Under the pieces are notes generated by a model that saw only the letters and a program-made list of their open reading frames with translations, was not told the DNA's origin and did not search any database. Below are positions 12,601-22,828 of a stretch of 64,000 nt of DNA, piece by piece (position 1 is the first letter of the stretch; each line of letters starts with the position of its first letter). The position numbers and the translations under genes are program-made. Origin of the DNA: Dactylis glomerata (Eukaryota; Streptophyta; Magnoliopsida; Poales; Poaceae); contig QXEO01001562.1 in assembly GCA_007115705.1 (NCBI GenBank), positions 186,001 through 250,000 on the forward strand, read 5' to 3'.

Positions 12601-12935
12601 AACTTTCTGAAATCCTTTTGTTTCTAAACTTGGTGCAAAAGGGGAAATGAAATAGTATTATTTGAAGAAATATGATGCAAAACTTTATTTGGTATTGAAC
12701 CCTTTTGTTAATAATTCCCGTGCAAGGATGCTTGCATAAGATTTGAATAAATGCAAAATAATATTTTGAAATTTATTTTCTCAAAATAATCTTTCGAGAA
12801 ACAAAGGGAAGTTTGAAATAGTTTTTGTAATTCTTTATTTTATACTCAAAAAGTTTTAAATCCTTGTGAAATTTTAATCAATACAAATAAAATATTTTTT
12901 TATTCTAAAATTTGATAAAAACTTGGGATGTTACA
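9685..12935 (-). mobile_element. Element B: fragment of a very long LTR related to element G
   Basis: The minus strand begins TGTAACATCCCAAG at 12935 and can be followed in parallel with the element G LTR, whose sense is plus. For example 11021-11120 matches the reverse complement of about 54160-54270, and 9790-9830 matches 55930-55960 around the motif ACACCTGGGTGG. The fragment stops at 9684, where element A is inserted, so the rest lies off the left edge. The two are clearly diverged, so B is an older relative. GC-rich open frames at 11340-12260 are LTR sequence and I do not call them genes. The segment 12260-12930 is AT-rich U3-like sequence. Confidence 0.8.
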
Positions 12936-14016
12936 TCTCAAAGGTAAAAATCAAAAAAATACCAGAGGTCTAAACACACCTAGCTACAAAGAACTAATAA
13001 GTTCTGAATAACAAAAATAAAGGTGAAAAACAAAAGCTAAACAGTAGTACTAGCAAAAGAGAACACTTGCAGAACGATAAGAGTGAAAACTAGAGTGTTC
13101 TAGGCAATGAAAATAGAGTGTGTCTTCTCTAAAATAAATATGCTGGGGTCCAACCATTTATTATAGCAAACAAAACAAAAGAAAACTGAAAGCAAATATA
13201 AAGACGCTCCAAGAAAAACACATAGCATATGAAGCAATAAAAATATAGTGTCTTGAAAGATGACCTGATATTTTTGTTGATGAAGAAGGGGGTGCCTTGG
13301 GCATCCCCAAGCTTTGATGCTTATACTTCTTGGATATTTCTTGGGGTGACATGGGCATCCCCAAGCTTGAGCCTTTGTCCATTCTTCATCTCATCTCATC
13401 ATTCTCCTTTCCTACACTTGAAAACTTCCTTCATACAAAACTTCACACAATTCTCATTAGCAACATTAGTGTATGCAAGATAGTAGATCCACTTTTGGTT
13501 CAGTTTTAACTCAATTACAACATCCATTAAAACATTAGCTACTGTAGCAACTTCTTCTAAAAGCTCTTCCGATCAAAAGAACTCAAAAAGAAAGAGATCA
13601 GGAGGCAAATGCAAATAGTGGCAGAAATCTGTCAAAACAGAACAGCAGGTAAAGATCAATTTTTTCAAAAATCTTCTGTTGCTCAAATCAAAAAGTGCGA
13701 AACTAACAAAAGTTAGATAATAACCTGGGGCATGTGCACAAAAGATTGCAGATCAGTACGACATTCTGGGATTTTTCACATTTTTTTGTAGTGAAGTGCA
13801 GAAATCTGTTTCGGGACAAACTTTCCCAAATCTTACCTTCTTCCTATTAGAGGCTATTCTTGGCACAAAAATGAAATAAAAAGGATAAGGAGAGGTCATT
13901 ACAGTAGTAACAACTTCCAAGACTCAAGAAAAGAAAAATTACTGAAAGAAAACATTGGGTTATCTCCCAAGAGTGCTTTTCTTTAATGCCTTTCAGCTAG
14001 GCGCAGAAAGTAAGAA

Positions 14017-14275
14017 TCAAGTATTTTCAAGTGAAGAAGCATCAAGTACATCAGATGCCGTACGTCTACCTCTCTTACCTTTACTCTTAGTTTTAGGAAA
14101 ATCATGACGATTGCCTGGTGGGGAAGTGAAATTCATGGTGCCTTTTCCCACATCTATTATTGCTCCCAGTAGTTTTAGCAGAGATCTTCCAAGTGTGATT
14201 TGTCCATTCCCTACACATTCAGTAACAAGATAATCAGTGGATACCATTCTCCCTAGGATTTTTGTAAACACTCCT
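14017..14275 (-). pseudogene. Element C protease, C-terminal part
   Basis: About 85 residues are open on the minus strand, with TLGRSLLKLLGAIIDVGKG resembling the second half of a retropepsin domain and a basic tail ending before a stop. The N-terminal part is at 30372-30525, separated by the 16-kb element D. Open-frame sequence above 14275 belongs to the D LTR and is chimeric. No RT follows; noncoding DNA follows instead, so C is a gag-protease element. Confidence 0.75.
14271..14275. repeat. Target site duplication of element D, left copy (CTCCT)
   Basis: CTCCT at 14271-14275 matches CTCCT at 30372-30376, directly flanking the TG...CA ends of element D. The 5-bp size is usual for gypsy integrases and proves a single insertion event. 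Confidence 0.95.
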
Positions 14276-15904
14276 TGATACGTCTCAAACGTATCTATAA
14301 TTTTTGATGCTCCATGCTTGTTTATACACCATTTGCTTTGTGTTTTGTTACACTTCGTGGCGTTTTCATGCATTTTCTGGAACTAACCTATTAACAAGAT
14401 GCCAAAGTGCCAGTTCACTGTTTTCTGCTATTTTTGTATTTCAAAAAAGCTACAGAAGAAATATTCTCAGAATTAGACGAAACAAAAGCTGAAGTTCCTA
14501 TTTTTCCCGACACGAGACGGAGTCCAAAGCAGAGACGGAGGGGAGCCAGGGGCAGCCACACCATAGGGTGGCGCGGCCAGCCCCTAGCCCACGCCACCAG
14601 GTGGTGGGCCACCTGGCCCACCTCCTGATGCCGCCCTTCTGCCTATATATTCTCCTCGGCAAGAAAACCTAAAAGACCCGATCAATTTTCCTCGAAACTT
14701 ACTGCAAGCCATCGCCATCGTCGAAGCGAGATTGGGAGGGTCCAGAAGCTCTTCCCGGCACCCTACCGGAGAGGGGAATCACCTCAGGAGGCCTTCTTCA
14801 TCACCATGCCTGCCTCCGGAGTGATGTGTGAGCAGTCTACCTTGGACTACGGGTCTATAGCAGTAGCTAAATCGATGTCTTCTCCACCATGTGCTTCATG
14901 CTTAGATCTTGTGAGCTGCCTATCATGATCAAGATCATCAGTTGTGTAATTTTACATGTTGTGTTTGTTGGGATCCGATGAATATTGGTACTTTGTCAAG
15001 TTGATTTATTGATTTATCATCTCTATGTTATCTCTATGTTGTTTATGATCTTGGATGCTCTCCATTGCTAGTAGATATCTTGGCCGAGTAGATGCTAGTG
15101 ACTCCAAGAGGGAGTATTTATGCTCGATAGTGGTTCATGCCTCTGTTAACTTGGGGGTGTGACAAGAACCTCTAAAGTTGTAGATGTGCTGTTGCTACTA
15201 GGAGAAAACAACAATCTTGTGTTCAAGGACATTTGTATTGTTTACATTACACACTTTGCTTAAGGCGATAATCTGTTGCTTGCAACTTAATACCCAACTC
15301 TTGCTTGGATGACATCCGACGGGTGGATTATTAGTCATAGATGCAGTTGGATTACGGTCTATGTATTATGTTGTAATGCCCAAGTGAATATCATAGTGAT
15401 CCTCATGACATTTGTATGCTTGCTTTATTCTATCAATTGCCCAACCGTAATTTGTTTACCCAGCATGTCATCTATCTTATGGAGAGACACCTCTAGTGAA
15501 CTGTGGACCCCGGTCCATTCTTTTACATTGTTATTACTGTTTACCATTTACTCGCTTTATTTACATTGTCGCAAACTACTATCTTTTACCACATGATACG
15601 TTTAATTCTTTGTTTACAGCAAACTGATGAGATTGACAACCTCACTATAAGGTGGGGCAAAGTACTTGGTTGTGTTGTGTGCAGATTCCACATTGTTGCT
15701 GGTGCAAAGCTACGCCCCGGACAAGGCGCCATATATAAATTGTCCGGAGTTGTTGCGAAGCTAGCGAGCATCAACCTTCGGAAGTTGCTTCTTTATCCTA
15801 CTGGTTCGATAAACCTTGGTTTCATACTGAGGGAAGACTTGCTGATGTGCTCATCATACCTTCCTCTTGGGGTTTCCAACTGGGCGGTCATCTACACGCC
15901 ATCA
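14276..15904 (+). repeat. Element D 5' LTR
   Basis: Begins TGATACGTCTCAAACG, ends ACACGCCATCA. TATATATTC at about 14644-14652 lies within a promoter-like region followed by CTCCTCGGCAAG. The same motif is kept in the 3' LTR at about 29110. Open frames at 15309-15904 are LTR sequence shared by both copies. Confidence 0.95.
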
Positions 15905-15915
15905 AGCAATTTTTT

Positions 15916-15934
15916 TGGCGCCGCTGCCGCGGAG
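15916..15934 (+). promoter_or_regulatory. Element D primer binding site (degenerate tRNA-Asp type)
   Basis: TGGCGCCGCTGCCGCGGAG matches the complement of the tRNA-Asp 3' end except at two positions. It lies 11 bases after the LTR end. Confidence 0.8.
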
Positions 15935-16204
15935 AAAGAGGATTTCTGCAAGGGGAGTCTCTCACTTCCAATCTTTTACTTTGTTATTGTTTTGCTTTAT
16001 TTTATTTTCGCTTGCATCTTTTTACCAAAAATACAAAAAAGTAGTTCCTTTATAGTTATTATTTTTGGTTGTCTGCTTTTAGTTTTGCTAGAATGGGTAA
16101 TACTTAGAACACCAAGTTGTGTGATTTTACTAGCACCAATAACAATGATTTTATCTGCACTCCTATTGCGCCACCTTCTCCTGAGGCAATTTTTATGAGA
16201 TTAA

Positions 16205-17021
16205 GCCTGCTTTGTTGAATCTTGTTATGAAAGAGCAGTTTTCGGGTGTTAGTAATGATGATGCTGCAGCCCATCTCAACAATTTTGTTGAGCTATGTGA
16301 GATGCAAAAGTATAAGGATGTAGATGGTGATATTATTAAGTTGAAGTTGTTTCCTTTGTCTTTAAGAGGAAGAGCTAAGGATTGGTTGCTATCTTTACCT
16401 AGAAATAGTATTGATTCTTAGGTTAAGTGTAAGGATGCTTTTATTGGAAAATATTATCCTCCTGCTAAGATTATAACTTTGCAAAGTGATATTATGAAGT
16501 TTAGACAGTTTGATAATGAACATGTTGCTCAAGCTTGGGAAAGAATGAATCTATGATAAAAATTGCCCCACTCATGGACTGACTACTTGGATGATTATCC
16601 AAACCTTTTATGCAGAACTAAATTTTTCTTCAAGAGATCTACTGGATTCAGCTGCTGGAGGTACTTTTATGTCCATCACCTTGGACACCGCAACAAAGCT
16701 TCTTGATAACATGATGATAAATTATTCTGAGTGGCACACCGAGAGAGCTCCACAAGGTATGAAGATAAATTCTATTGAGGAAACCTCTTCCTTAAGTAAT
16801 AAGATCGATACTATTATGTTTATGCTTGCTAATGATAGAGCTCATGTTGATCCTAATAATGTTTCTTTGGCTTCTTTGGTTGCTCAAGAAGAGCATATTG
16901 ATGTAAACTTCATTAGAAATAATAATTTCAACAACAGTGCTTATAGGAACAATTTTGCTAGCAACAATTATAGGCCGTATCCTTCTATCAATAGTAATGT
17001 TTATGGCAACTCTTATGGTAA
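16205..17021 (+). pseudogene. gag: Element D gag, 5' part
   Basis: The retrotransposon Gag domain shows LNNFVELCEMQKYKDVDGD, LFPLSLRGRAKDWLLSLP and, further on, KYYPPAKI. It is broken by a frameshift near 16200, a TAG at about 16420 (S followed by stop, probably from TGG), and further stops or shifts near 16555. The later part (16591-17021) is open and Asn-rich. It is cut between A17021 and T17022 by Helitron H1; the frame resumes at 24706. Product: capsid protein of the particle. Confidence 0.88.
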
Positions 17022-18354
17022 TCTATTATATATTAAAAGTAAATTACGGGCTCACCAGAAAAAAGAGAAATAGTCTAGAAAATACCACAATAATCAGAAA
17101 CATCCGACTGTTTATTTTGTAGACTGAAAGTTAATGACCATTAGATTAAATTGGAGCAAAAATTATCCACCACTGCCATTATAATGCGATATAACGTTTC
17201 ATCCCTACAGTTTTCCATTAAATCACGTCTTCTTCCCCCCACCATACAAGAAAAGAAGAGTTAGATTGGCCGCCGGCCACGCATGGCATGTTCCTTCGCG
17301 CTCACTCAGCTTAGCCAATTCCAATATGTGGTCCCTCTATTTTTGTGCTAGCAATGATCCAGGGATTTAAGGAAGGAAACTAGAATACGAGGCCCTCCCA
17401 GTTGAACGCACATGCCACAGGGCTGACGGTCTCCATCTCTAACAAATCCATGTACCGATGGGCAGCATCGCTGGGAATCCCAAAGTGAAGAATAGACCAA
17501 CGGTGTTTAGATACAGTGTTCAGGCTGGCAACACTAGGAACAGGTGCATATCTTCAGGTACTTACACATGTTGTATATATAAATCAATTCAATTGTCAAT
17601 ACACAATGCCGAACTGTTGACCTAATCTTCACAAGTTCAGATGCTCCGCCGCCAAATACTGGGAAACCATTGCAGCGTGCGTATCCTCTCGCATCTTGCT
17701 ACCTTTGAACTGGTACCCATGTACATGTCGTAATTGCCATCCCTGCATGCGTGTAGTAGTTCGATGAACGAGAAAAATCTATTCAAGGTAACATGGATTT
17801 TCACATGTCAGCATCACTACCGTATATTTGAATTTCATTGTGCCGTCACTTGATCCACCAATCATGTACATGATAAATCTACAAAAGAAAGTAGCTATGC
17901 GGTTGCATCCACTAATCCATGTGTGAGTACTGAAAAAAATGCAAATGCACTACCAGTCTACCACACATAATTAATAGCTAACCTGTGTATTTAACAATGT
18001 CCCTGTGAAATGTCATCTAAATCTGGGCTGCAGCAATTTATTCAGTGCAATTTTTTCAGCAGAGATAGCTAGAAAAGGAAGACTAAATAGGAAAATAAAA
18101 AATGCAAAGCAGGAGCAATGCAGCACCAGAGGAAAAAAATTGATTGTCAATATAACTGGTAAAACTACAATGTAAGAAAAGAAATTCAAGGCAGATCTAC
18201 AGTTTTGATATTTAATAATATTATATTAAATGAAGACATATACAAATTCAATGAAGATCTATAGAAAAGAAATTCAATGAATTCATGCACACATAACCAT
18301 ATTCCTCTACAAGAGGGAAAAGAAACAAAAATATCCAAAACTATCAGAGGCAAC
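17022..18354 (+). other. Helitron H1 5' region, no recognised gene
   Basis: Mixed-composition sequence between the Helitron 5' end and the first Rep-like codons. Small open frames occur, but none has a recognisable domain. Segments near 17230-17300 are GC-rich and could be captured fragments; I cannot name a source. Confidence 0.6.
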
Positions 18355-20510
18355 AAGATAACCAGTGCTAAGATCCCAGACAAGCATCGATCTAGAAGGT
18401 ATATATAGCTGGTATAAACTTCATAAAGCATGGGCCATGCAGTGCAACCAACACAAATTCACCATTAATTGTTGATAACAGATGTATATGGAAGTTCCAA
18501 GAAAGTTTGAAATCAATACATCCATCAATGAAGATGGATACCCAACATATAGAAGAAGGCGAGACAATGGAAGATGCATACAGAAGGAGGAAGTCAAATT
18601 GGATAGCAGATATGTCATCCTATACAACAGAAATCTTGGAGGAAGTCAAAATGGATAGCAGATATGTCCTATACAATAGAAATCTATTGGTAATTTATCA
18701 AGCACACATAATGTCAAGGTGTGCAACAGATCTCTATAGAAAAAAGCATTTTTAATACATAAATAAAGGTGATGACCAGGCGACATCACTAGGAGAAAAT
18801 TGATGAAATCATGTATTACCTGAATGCACATATAAGGGTACGACGCATGATGGAGAATATTTTAGTTTGAGATACATTTGCTAGATCCATGCGTTGAAGA
18901 TTGCCTTTGCACCTGCAGAATGAGCAACAAGTCATTTTCTTGAATACTACGGATTTAACAAAGATCGTATGAAAATAAAGAGTAGGAATAACTAAATTTA
19001 CATAGTGGAGGGAGACAAACAAGATGTGTGAAGAAGCCAGACAACTAACATACGCATAATTCCCGTGAAAATGACTATGGAATAAAAAACAAACAAAGTG
19101 GACCAAAAGGAACAAAGGTAGATCAGTTGGAATAATATATACACCCATCCAACATCAAAGAATACACATCTTCTGAAGGGATAAGAACTGTGAATGGAAT
19201 TGTCAACACATCATACAAAGAAGCTTGCGAAGCTCTAAGATTTCTTGATGACGATAAACAGTGGCTTGAGTGTATCAATGAGGCATTAAATCTTGCAATT
19301 TGAAACAAGCTAAGACAGCCTTCCACAACCATCTTATGCCACTATGAGGTGACAAGTCCTAAACTCCTATGGGAATCATGCTGTAATTTTCTGAGCAGAG
19401 ACATGTACAAACAGAGAAAACTTTAGAGCTATCCTATACTTCGCCTAGCAGCTTCACAGAACCAAGGAAACGCCTTGGTGGAAATAGAGAATCTCATGAG
19501 ACAAGTTGGAAGCACACTTGATGAATACCTAGGAATAGAACTTCCAAATTCTTCAAAGATCAAGGAACTTCGAAACAAGCCGATTAATGAAGAAATGAGC
19601 TACAACAAAGAGGAGCGAAAGGCAGAGCACTTGAGGATCTTCAATAATCTTAACTCTAAAACACTAAATGCATTTGATTCAATAATGGAATCAATAAACA
19701 AAGATTTGGAAAAAACAGGTATTTGGGGATGGGACCTACCTGTGGAAGGCAGTTCGAGATGCACTTCCAAGATCCCCGCATTGAAAGGTTGCCTTTCCAC
19801 CTACAGAATAAGCAAAAATTCATGTTCAGGATTCTAAAGATAGATTTATTAAGGAAAGAAAGAGTAGGAGTCACTAAATTTACACAGTGGATGGACATAA
19901 ACACGACTTGTGAAGAAGCCAGGGCAACTAACATATGCAAAATTCCCATCAAAATGGTTACGAAATAAGAAACTGACAAAGTGGACCAAAATGAAGAAAG
20001 GAAGATCAGTTGGAAGGATATATTATGCCCATCAAGCAAACCATGAAAAATATTACGTGTGAATGCTACTTAACATTGTTAAAGATGCACATCTTTCCAA
20101 GACATAAGAACTGTAAATGGAGTTATCCACACATCAAAGCAGCTTGCGAAGCACTAGGATTTCCTTATTACAACAAAGAGTGGCTTATAAATGTATCAAT
20201 GAGGAATTAAATTGGGTGACTAGAAAGTAGCTAAGACAACTTTTACAACCATATTATGCCAATGCGAAGTAAAAATTCCTAACCTCATGTGGGGGATTCA
20301 TGCTGGGAAGCTCTAAGCGAAGATGTGGAGTACAGACAGAGAACTCTTGAACTATCCTACACTTTATCTGACAGTATCACAGAAGCAAGGACATGCCTTG
20401 GTAGAAATAGAGAAGCTCATGAGACAAGTTGGAAAGACACTTGATGAATACCTAGGAATAGAGCTTCCAAATTTATCATAGATAAAGGAACTTAGAACCG
20501 GAATACACGA
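18355..20510 (+). pseudogene. Helitron Rep/helicase gene remnant, frameshifted and partly duplicated
   Basis: Plus-strand fragments follow the order of plant Helitron RepHel proteins. First come Rep-proximal pieces: IPDKHR, PCSATNTNSPLIVDNRC (about 18430-18490), INEDGYPTYRRR (about 18527-18562), VKLDSRYVILYNRNL (about 18590-18635) and YINKGDDQATS (about 18757-18790). Then comes the pre-helicase region: LPLHLQNEQQVIF (about 18905), TVNGIV, SYKEACEALRFLDDDKQWL (about 19213), and EIENLMRQVG to SYNKEERKAEHLRIF (19477-19650). A Walker A remnant, VFGDGTYLWKAV, at about 19720-19755 has lost its GTGK core. A second copy of the pre-helicase region follows (19745-20500). The protein would nick DNA, unwind it and drive rolling-circle transposition. 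Many stops and shifts: inactive. Confidence 0.85.
18893..20500 (+). repeat. Tandem duplication of the helicase segment inside H1 (two units, about 0.9 kb apart)
   Basis: 18893-19565 and 19766-20490 align: GATCCATGCGTTGAAG with GATCCCCGCATTGAAA at the start, and ACAAGTTGGAAGCACACTTG with ACAAGTTGGAAAGACACTTG near the end (19501 and 20423). The offset grows from about 873 to 922 bp because of indels. Copy 1 continues further toward the ATPase motif; copy 2 stops earlier. Confidence 0.85.
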
Positions 20511-21588
20511 CTTACATATTCTTACAAGTTGTTATGCACTATATGGCTAGCTGGAGCCTAACAATGTGGATGCCGATCCCAAGCCTAGAAAAAAGTGGAG
20601 CAGAATTTAAAAACGATTTGAAATGGCCAAATTCTGAATTCTAACCATACCACGGTAATATTACCAGGACGGATCTTGATATATGATATGAGCCAATGAA
20701 ATAGGCATGCTAATGCTATGGGTACAAATCAATTAATTTGTGAAATAACTTGATAAACTAATGCTATGGTGTAGGATACAATGGAAAACAGTTATGAGCT
20801 GTGTATGCAGAATGCTCCCTGGAACTAATATGGAGCTGACACTAAGACTGAATCATATAAATAAGATCAGAGGAACAAAGACAAGATAGCATCATCTCAT
20901 CATCTGATATCACAAGAAAGTGCATTGGTACTTCCATTCCAGAATCAAAACTAAAAAAAATTCAGGATGGTACCAATTCATGGCAGCATCCTCAACGATT
21001 CACAATAGCGATAGGCACAAGGAACCCTGTGTTCTCAGAGTAGACGGCCACCGACCTCCGCCGCAAGCCTCATCGGTCTGAACCTCATCAGCCATGACGT
21101 CCGCCATGGTACTTAAACAACAGTAACTCATGCTCGATTTGGAGACTCGGTCTGTGGGATACAGAGAACATGGGTGAGCTGATTTCGGCGGATTCCTAGA
21201 AGGAGTGGAGAAAACCAGATCTGTATAATCCTAGGAGGTGAGACAACCAGATTTCGTAGATTTGGAGACAGGCGGTGGACAAGAAGAATGGGATAGATAA
21301 CGGTGAGCAATAGGGAAAAATAGGAATGATCTCACGGAAGGAAGTTAAATAAATTTATATCTATCGTTTATATTTCTAGAAAGCCACTTATCACAAGACG
21401 ACACACAATAAATACCTGCTCAAGCGCCGCAAATGTATTTCTTCAGGCAAAAATGCCAGCTGAAAATATATTACTGGAGCGATATAGAGTGTAAGAAAAA
21501 AGTTGACAAAACATAATTTATATATCACAAAAAAATATACAATTGAAAATATTTAGTAGCAACAACTTAGTAGAAAATTACGCATATA
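20511..21588 (-). other. Helitron H1 middle region with a possible captured gene start
   Basis: No Helitron protein is recognised here. On the minus strand a leader-like, pyrimidine-rich stretch (21300 down to 21115) is followed by ATGGCGGACGTCATGGCTG at about 21107. This opens a short Ala/Glu/Asp-rich frame of about 35 codons (beginning MADVMADEVQTDEACGGGRW). It looks like a 5' UTR plus first exon taken from a host gene. The source is unknown and the call tentative. Confidence 0.4.
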
Positions 21589-21784
21589 CTCCTTCGTCCG
21601 GGTTTGTAGGTCCAGCACGTATAAGTAAATCATCACTTTAATCAATATATAAAAATTATATCATTATAAAATATAGTATTTGAATTTTTTAATGATATAT
21701 TTTTATAATATATTTTGCATATTAAGTTAATCAAATTGATAATCTAGAGTTGTGCTAGGACCTATAAACCGGGAGCTGATTGAG
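21589..21784. mobile_element. Stowaway-type MITE (Tc1/Mariner)
   Basis: A 196-bp AT-rich element with imperfect terminal inverted repeats. The left end is CTCCTTCGTCCGGGTTTGTA; the right end, read on the opposite strand, is CTCAATCAGCTCCCGGTTTA. The repeats run on for about 30 bp (GGTCC...AGCAC on both). TA dinucleotides flank it at 21587-21588 and 21785-21786. It is noncoding and would be moved by a mariner transposase encoded elsewhere. Confidence 0.85.
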
Positions 21785-22048
21785 TACATTGCGTTATACA
21801 GTGACAAAATTGCAAGTAATTCAAAAATATTATAAGGTCAATACTTATCTTCCGCGCATGTAAACAACAAAATTTAATAAAAAATACAAATTATTTAAAC
21901 ATTGATCCTAAGATTTAGATAAACCTTATCTCTACTAATAATATTGCTAGAAGTATGGTCCGTGGCTCGCAAGTACGTTTTCAATCCACCTAAAATACGT
22001 TTTCGTTACCACCCATAAGTTAAAATAACTATTGGAAAAAAACTCACC

Positions 22049-22314
22049 GCATCGCGCTCTGGCTCCCGCCGCCCCACGCCGGCAAAGTCTTCCCGCTGCT
22101 CTCGCACACGGCCGCCAATGTCGAGTGACACGCCAATTCTCAATCGGTAGCCTGTAGCGCCTCATCCACGGCCTCGTTTGAAAACAGCGCATCGCCTTCG
22201 CTCCCGCCGCCCCACGTCGGCAAAGTCCCCCTGCTGCTCTCGCACACGACCGCTGACGCCGACTGTCATGCCAATTCTCAATCGGCAGCCTACAGCGCCG
22301 CGTCCACGGCCTCG
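22049..22314 (+). repeat. Tandem duplication of about 138 bp in H2
   Basis: 22049-22176 and 22188-22314 align: GCTCCCGCCGCCCCACG starts at 22062 and 22200, and CCAATTCTCAATCGG and CCACGGCCTCG recur in order. The copies differ at scattered bases. The second runs into the longer gene-like segment. Confidence 0.85.
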
Positions 22315-22828
22315 CGCCTTCTTCAAGTCACCGCAGCTCAAGGTGCAGGTCCCTAACGACATAAAGCGCCGCCTCGCGCCCACCTTCGCTACCTCGCGCG
22401 ATGAGGTGCCTGGCACGCGGATCCGCATCCTGGACCATGCCAGGATGGTACGCTTCCGTTCTTCTCTGCTGCGCTCGAGCTGCTCAACTCGATTCTCCAT
22501 TGCCGGTTTCTTAATTTCGCATGTCCCTATACGCAGCATCGGTAACCTGCAATGGCGGCCTGGCCTAACGCCACATCAATCTCGGCCTCTGGGTACATCG
22601 CCATCATCCCGAGCACCCCGGCTAGATAGGTCGTGCGTCACCGGACACCAGGCACTGCGCTACCGCGGAAGTAGTCCACCGGCGACGCTCCAGGAGTCCA
22701 CTTCGGCCTCCTCGCCTTCTTCTCTGAAATCACGCACGGACGTGAGGAGGACAAGCTCCTTCACTGCCTTCGTTCAGACTGTAGAGAGGCTTGGTTCGGG
22801 AGCATCGAAACTTTTGAACTTTCTTTGA
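22178..22828 (+). pseudogene. Captured gene fragment(s) in H2, unidentified
   Basis: The frame is open for 216 residues and GC-rich, unlike the AT-rich surroundings. The most protein-like part is about 22310-22450 (FFKSPQLKVQVPNDIKRRL, then TRIRILDHARM). It is followed by GTACGC (possible splice donor at about 22448) and, about 85 bp on, ATACGCAG (possible acceptor near 22532). The translation beyond is low-complexity and Ser/Thr/Arg-rich. I cannot name the donor gene. The likely reading is exon and intron pieces of a host gene trapped by the Helitron, with the long open frame partly accidental. Confidence 0.45.

Larger units (their letters stand above)
12936..14275 (-). mobile_element. Element C, internal region copy 2, distal part
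   Basis: The 3' internal noncoding region of element C lies on the minus strand between insertion B (12935) and insertion D (14276). It is closely similar to 34370-35552, the other internal copy. It holds two copies of GCATCCCCAAGCTT (13301-13314 and 13355-13368), identical to the polypurine motif beside the C LTR at 32828. The only coding sequence is the protease tail (14017-14275). Confidence 0.85.

Noticed and set aside
14017..14373. 118-codon minus-strand frame taken as one protein
   Set aside because: Bases 14276-14373 are element D LTR; only 14017-14275 is protease sequence.
15503..16198. 231-codon plus-strand frame with hydrophobic stretches
   Set aside because: It runs across the LTR end (15904) and primer site of element D, so it is not a real gene.
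18186..19332. Several minus-strand frames with membrane-like segments
   Set aside because: They are shadows of the Helitron Rep/helicase remnant on the plus strand.
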